This document shows positions 6,519 to 9,712 of a stretch of DNA of 9,712 bases, in pieces. The translations under genes were made by a program, and so were the position numbers. A model generated the notes under the pieces. It searched no databases. It was not told the origin of the DNA and worked only from the letters and a program-made list of their open reading frames with translations. Numbering within the stretch: position 1 is the stretch's first letter; every line of letters starts with the position of its first letter. The stretch comes from Veillonella sp. (lineage in GTDB: Bacteria; Bacillota_C; Negativicutes; Veillonellales; Veillonellaceae): positions 1-9,712 of the forward strand of contig JAGZGB010000063.1 in the NCBI GenBank assembly GCA_018367495.1. The letters run 5' to 3'.

Positions 6519-6578
6519 TCTTAGATTTATGTATTTTCTATGATTACTCGCCTATAATAGGCCTTATTCTCTCAACAT

Positions 6579-8078
6579 TTAGTGAGCTATGATTCTCACG
6601 ATGTTTGTGAAAGTTTTAATTTTCTCATCGTCTTTCACGCCATTTGTTTCAATACCGCTACTGATATCTATGCCATAAGGTCGGACCGTACGAATGGCAC
6701 GCGCCACATTAGTACTGTCAAGACCTCCGGCAAGCATAAATGGACGTTCAAACTCATCTAAGCAAGACCAGTCGAACACTTCGCCTGTACCGCCTCGTTC
6801 ATCCTTATGGTACGCATCAAATAATAGCATATCCGCACTGCTATCGATCCACGCCTCTGCATCTACAGCGCTGCGGATTTGAACAGCCTTCCAAACCTCT
6901 ACATCTGTTTTCTCTTTGAGAACTTGGATGAAAGCTTCATCTTCATCGCCGTGCAATTGCACCGCATCAAGATTGGCTTCTTTAGCGATTATAACGAGGT
7001 TATCTAACGTTTCATTGACGAAGACGCCTACCGTTTTAATCGCTTCAGAATTGGTATTTTCTTCGCCAAATCCATTAGTATCTTGTGTTCTATCAGCATT
7101 CATTGGCACCGTATTTGTACCATATCTCATAGCATATTGCTTATGTAGTTCTTCCACTAATGTTTTAGCTTGATCTACAGTAACTTGTCGTTTGCTTGGT
7201 GCAAATACAAAACCCATATAGTCTGGCTTAGCCTCTACTACAGCAGGGATGGTTTCTACCTTAGAGATGCCACACATCTTAACCTTTGGTGTGTAGTATG
7301 TGGGGCCATAGAGATATGCCAACTTTTCAACCTTATTAGGAGAGCGCATAAAGGTTTCCCCCATCAAGGCTACACCGATGTTGTTATCGCGCAATACTTG
7401 GATATCTTCTGGCGTTTCTAGACCGCTTTCAGATACAAAGATCACATCATCTTGAACGAGATTGCGCAGACGCACACTGTTTTGTACGTCTACTGTGAAG
7501 TCTTTTAAATTGCGGTTGTTAACGCCAATAATACGGGCACCGCAATCAATGGCCATTTGTACTTCTTTTTCGTCATGGGCCTCTACTAAGGAGGATAAGT
7601 CAAGAGAGTCCGCTAACTCACGGAACTTGGTCAATGTTGGTACATCGAGGCATGCACAGATTAATAGGATGGCACTAGCGCCCCACACCTTTGCTTGGTA
7701 GATTTGGTATTCATCGATGATGAAGTCCTTACGAAGTACAGGAATTTTGACAGTGCTTGCAATTTCTTGGAGATATTTTTTATCACCTTTAAAGAAGTCT
7801 GGCTCTGTTAATACAGAGATGGCTGCTGCACCAGCAACCTCATATTCTTTAGCGATGTCTAAATACGGGAAATGTTCAGCAATAATGCCCTTAGATGGAG
7901 ATGCTTTCTTCACTTCGCAAATGAAGTTAAAGTCTTGCTGACGAAGGGCTGCTTCAAAAGGAAATCCTGTATCCGATGGTAACGCTAAGGCCGCTGCTTT
8001 CACAGCCTTAGGCGTTTCCACCTCTTTTTCTTTGGCCACTCGAATTTTAGTAGCCTCTACAATCTTATCTAAAATCAA
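6579..8078 (-). CDS. trpCF: Bifunctional indole-3-glycerol phosphate synthase / phosphoribosylanthranilate isomerase
   Basis: A 499-residue fusion of two TIM-barrel enzymes catalysing consecutive tryptophan steps. TrpC (about 1-258) converts CdRP to indole-3-glycerol phosphate and shows CEVKKASPSKG (54-64), the lysine in LRKDF (Lys117), VEAHDE (165-170), GVNNRNL (185-191) and SESGL (216-220). TrpF (about 265-499) isomerises phosphoribosylanthranilate to CdRP and shows KMCGISK with the catalytic cysteine (Cys269), PSKRQV, VQLHGDE, LLFDA with the catalytic aspartate (Asp421), and the phosphate-binding AGGLD and DISSGIE motifs. Between PSKRQV and TVGVFVN there is a polar insertion (about 313-346), longer than in typical TrpF. 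The start is TTG at 8078, supported by GAGG 8 nt upstream and only 3 nt after the trpD stop. The domain order is the same as in the enterobacterial TrpCF. Confidence 0.95.
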   Translation of the reverse strand: MILDKIVEATKIRVAKEKEVETPKAVKAAALALPSDTGFPFEAALRQQDFNFICEVKKASPSKGIIAEHFPYLDIAKEYEVAGAAAISVLTEPDFFKGDKKYLQEIASTVKIPVLRKDFIIDEYQIYQAKVWGASAILLICACLDVPTLTKFRELADSLDLSSLVEAHDEKEVQMAIDCGARIIGVNNRNLKDFTVDVQNSVRLRNLVQDDVIFVSESGLETPEDIQVLRDNNIGVALMGETFMRSPNKVEKLAYLYGPTYYTPKVKMCGISKVETIPAVVEAKPDYMGFVFAPSKRQVTVDQAKTLVEELHKQYAMRYGTNTVPMNADRTQDTNGFGEENTNSEAIKTVGVFVNETLDNLVIIAKEANLDAVQLHGDEDEAFIQVLKEKTDVEVWKAVQIRSAVDAEAWIDSSADMLLFDAYHKDERGGTGEVFDWSCLDEFERPFMLAGGLDSTNVARAIRTVRPYGIDISSGIETNGVKDDEKIKTFTNIVRIIAH

Positions 8079-8081
8079 TGG

Positions 8082-9092
8082 TTATACCTCTTGGGTTGCT
8101 TTCACAAACTGTTCCATTGTAGCAAGAGCCTTGCCAGAGTCGATCATGTTTTTCGCCTCTTCAATGCCCTCTGCCAATGTAAGCCCCTCTTTAGCGAGGT
8201 AAATCGCCATGCCAGCATTGAGGAGAACCGCCGTGCGTTTACCGCCTTGTTCACCACCAAGAACGCGGCGTGTAATCTCAGCATTTACCGTAGCATCGCC
8301 ACCTTCAAGCTCAGTTTTATCAGCGTATTCGAAACCGTAGTCCTTAGGATCGAATTCGTAGCTTGTGAAAGTACCATTATTAATTTCGCATACGTACGTT
8401 TTGTTGGTAGCTGTAATTTCATCAAGGCCATCGAAGCCGTGTACCACAGCACCGCGTTTAACGCCAAGGTTAGCCAATACACGAGCCAATGGTTCTACCA
8501 AAGATTTATCGTACACGCCCATCAACTCCACAGTAGCACCTGCTGGGTTCGCCAATGGTCCAAGAATGTTGAATACAGTACGAACGCCTAACGCTTTACG
8601 TACAGGGCCTGCATATTTCATAGCTTGGTGGTATACAGGAGCAAACATGAAGCACATATTTGCTTTGTTGAGGACTGCCTCATTTTGTTCACCATTAAGC
8701 TCTAATTTAGCGCCTAATGCTTCGATTAAATCAGCAGCACCACATTTACTGGATACACTGCGGTTACCATGTTTTGCTACTGGAATACCTGCTGCAGAAA
8801 TAATAAAACCAGATGTAGTAGAAATGTTGAACGTATTCGCTTCGTCGCCGCCAGTACCTACAATTTCCACAACAGTACCTTCATGAGGCACAGAACCAGC
8901 CTTCTCGCGCATAACCTCAGCAAAAGCTGTAACCTCATCTACAGTAGGGCCTTTTGCCGCCAAAGCGCACAAGAAACCAGCCATAGGAACCTCAGCTACC
9001 TCGCCGCTCATAATCTTGTTCATTGTATCTTTAGCAAGGTCGAAGGATAAATCTTGACCATGCGTTACTGCATATAATGCGTCTTTAATCAT
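8082..9092 (-). CDS. trpD: Anthranilate phosphoribosyltransferase
   Basis: A 336-residue enzyme that transfers phosphoribosyl from PRPP to anthranilate. The PRPP-binding VGTGGDEANTFNIST (78-92) and KHGNRSVSSKCG (107-118) are intact, as are the anthranilate-site arginine in GPVRKALGVRT (Arg165), the NILGPLANP motif (175-183) and the metal-binding DGLDEIT (221-227). Length is normal and no amidotransferase domain is fused, since trpG is a separate upstream gene. The start has an excellent AAAGGAG 7 nt upstream. The 176-nt gap before it is strongly structured, and the stop lies 3 nt before the trpCF TTG start. Confidence 0.97.
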   Translation of the reverse strand: MIKDALYAVTHGQDLSFDLAKDTMNKIMSGEVAEVPMAGFLCALAAKGPTVDEVTAFAEVMREKAGSVPHEGTVVEIVGTGGDEANTFNISTTSGFIISAAGIPVAKHGNRSVSSKCGAADLIEALGAKLELNGEQNEAVLNKANMCFMFAPVYHQAMKYAGPVRKALGVRTVFNILGPLANPAGATVELMGVYDKSLVEPLARVLANLGVKRGAVVHGFDGLDEITATNKTYVCEINNGTFTSYEFDPKDYGFEYADKTELEGGDATVNAEITRRVLGGEQGGKRTAVLLNAGMAIYLAKEGLTLAEGIEEAKNMIDSGKALATMEQFVKATQEV

Positions 9093-9268
9093 TTTATATC
9101 TCCTTTTGAGGATGTCTATTAAATTGACACCATATCTACCTAGTCGGTACCGATTGGGTCATGCCCTCAGCCTCCAAGTGGCCACTCGGAGTTCCGAGAG
9201 ACCTTATTTCTGCTCTATCCGTTCTAGAGCCTAATAATAGTCCCTCGAATACCTAAATTAGACAGTAG
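9093..9268 (-). promoter_or_regulatory. Structured trpG-trpD intergenic region, possible RNA regulatory element
   Basis: The spacer is unusually rich in inverted repeats. On the minus strand 9195-9247 folds into a long interrupted hairpin: an 8-bp base (9195-9202 with 9240-9247, one G-U), TTATT/AATAA, then GCTCTA/TAGAGC around a 7-nt loop. A second stem, CTCGG/CCGAG (9185-9198), shares the CGAG at 9195-9198 with the first. A third, CTCCGAGT/ACTTGGAG (9172-9191), shares bases with the second. These stems are therefore mutually exclusive. A 10-bp palindrome TCGGTACCGA (9144-9153) and a hairpin GGTGTC/GACATC (9111-9131) follow just before the trpD ribosome site. There is no U-tract, no Trp-rich leader peptide and no full T-box consensus. 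Regulatory function is inferred from structure only. Confidence 0.45.
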
Positions 9269-9712
9269 TTATTTTTCTAAGAAATTGCGAATCATTTGTT
9301 CTCCGTTTGGTGTCATGATGGATTCCGGATGGAATTGGACTCCGTAGATTGGGTAGTCTTTGTGTTCTACGCTCATTACTTCGCCGTCGTCGGTAATGGA
9401 TGTAACGATGAGTTCGCTTGGCATGGTTTCGTCAATAATTGCCAAGGAGTGGTAGCGTGCTACTTCGAATTGTTCAGGTACGCCTTTTAGGATTTTGGAT
9501 GGGTGTACTTGTTTGGCTACGCTTTGTTTGCCATGCATAACTTGTTTTGCATAGGAAACGGTACCCCCGAATACTTCGCCGATGGCTTGGTGACCAAGAC
9601 ATACGCCGAGGATTGGGAATTCGCCTTTGCATTCGCGCAATAGGTCTTCGTATACGCCCGCATCAGCTGGTCTGCCAGGGCCTGGTGAAAGTATCACATA
9701 GTCTGGTTTCAA
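9269..9712 (-). CDS. trpG: Anthranilate synthase component II (glutamine amidotransferase), 5'-truncated by the window edge
   Basis: The last 148 codons of a class I glutamine amidotransferase (147 residues plus stop), which supplies ammonia to TrpE for anthranilate synthesis. The fragment starts inside the domain at LKPDYVILSPGPGRP; the first codon is internal rather than a start, and roughly 45 N-terminal residues are missing compared with the usual length of about 190. The catalytic triad is visible: the nucleophile in GVCLGHQA (Cys38 of the fragment) and the His and Glu of FHPES (His128, Glu130). GPGRP is the oxyanion-side loop. Its position ahead of trpD identifies it as trpG; such subunits can also serve PabB, which cannot be judged here. 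Stop TAA at 9269-9271. Confidence 0.94.
   Translation of the reverse strand: MKPDYVILSPGPGRPADAGVYEDLLRECKGEFPILGVCLGHQAIGEVFGGTVSYAKQVMHGKQSVAKQVHPSKILKGVPEQFEVARYHSLAIIDETMPSELIVTSITDDGEVMSVEHKDYPIYGVQFHPESIMTPNGEQMIRNFLEK

Noticed and set aside
6407..6578. A terminator between trpCF and trpB from the GCCTA/TAGGC hairpin.
   Set aside because: The stem is only 5 bp and no U-tract follows, so readthrough into trpBA is expected.
8091..8886. Long plus-strand frames (166 and 173 codons) opposite trpD.
   Set aside because: Both are antisense to intact trpD and overlap each other in different frames; they reflect codon bias of trpD.
9093..9268. A genuine tryptophan T-box between trpG and trpD.
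   Set aside because: The GGGTGG core, the long specifier-to-core distance and a terminator are missing. The resemblance is limited to a TGG triplet and GGTACC, so it was kept only as a speculative remark under the structured-spacer finding.
1..9712. CRISPR arrays, insertion sequences, tRNA or rRNA genes.
   Set aside because: No spaced repeat series, transposase frame, terminal inverted repeats or tRNA-like cloverleaf were seen on either strand by eye.

Overview
The window reads as a chromosomal segment of a low-GC, T-box-using Bacillota bacterium. The protein style, with DUF805 paralogs, a DUF3829 lipoprotein and the trp gene order and fusion, fits Negativicutes, most likely a Veillonella-like organism. 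That placement is recognition-based and has not been checked by alignment. Every gene but one is on the minus strand, so the operons read from high to low coordinates.

Layout, right to left. Positions 4429-9712 hold the distal part of a tryptophan biosynthesis operon in the order trpG (5' end outside the window), trpD, a fused trpC-trpF, trpB and trpA. The products convert chorismate-derived anthranilate to phosphoribosylanthranilate (TrpG/TrpD), then to indole-3-glycerol phosphate (TrpF and TrpC), then to tryptophan (TrpA/TrpB). Coupling is tight at trpD/trpCF (3-nt gap, TTG start) and trpB/trpA (8-nt overlap). Two larger gaps interrupt the operon: trpG-trpD (176 nt, strongly structured) and trpCF-trpB (172 nt, with a -10-like box and a tiny ORF overlapping the trpB start). 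The operon ends at a perfect 18-bp hairpin (4351-4390). That hairpin also terminates the only plus-strand gene, a small secreted, basic, histidine-rich protein of unknown function (4002-4292).

Positions 1485-3835 carry three consecutive DUF805 membrane proteins, each with a different architecture. One has DUF805 plus an extra helix and an extracytoplasmic NTF2-like-looking domain. One is a plain DUF805 with a C-terminal extension. One has an N-terminal zinc ribbon followed by DUF805 with the same style of extension. The first two are 3 nt apart and form an operon; the third may have its own promoter and has a clear terminator. Positions 411-1337 encode a DUF3829 (YiiG-like) lipoprotein. Positions 1-402 contain a consensus promoter, an isoleucine T-box riboswitch with terminator, and the first 25 codons of ileS.

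I found no insertion sequence, CRISPR array, tRNA, rRNA or phage gene. The parts least explained by known biology are the structured trpG-trpD spacer, the DUF805 cluster and the small His-rich secreted protein.
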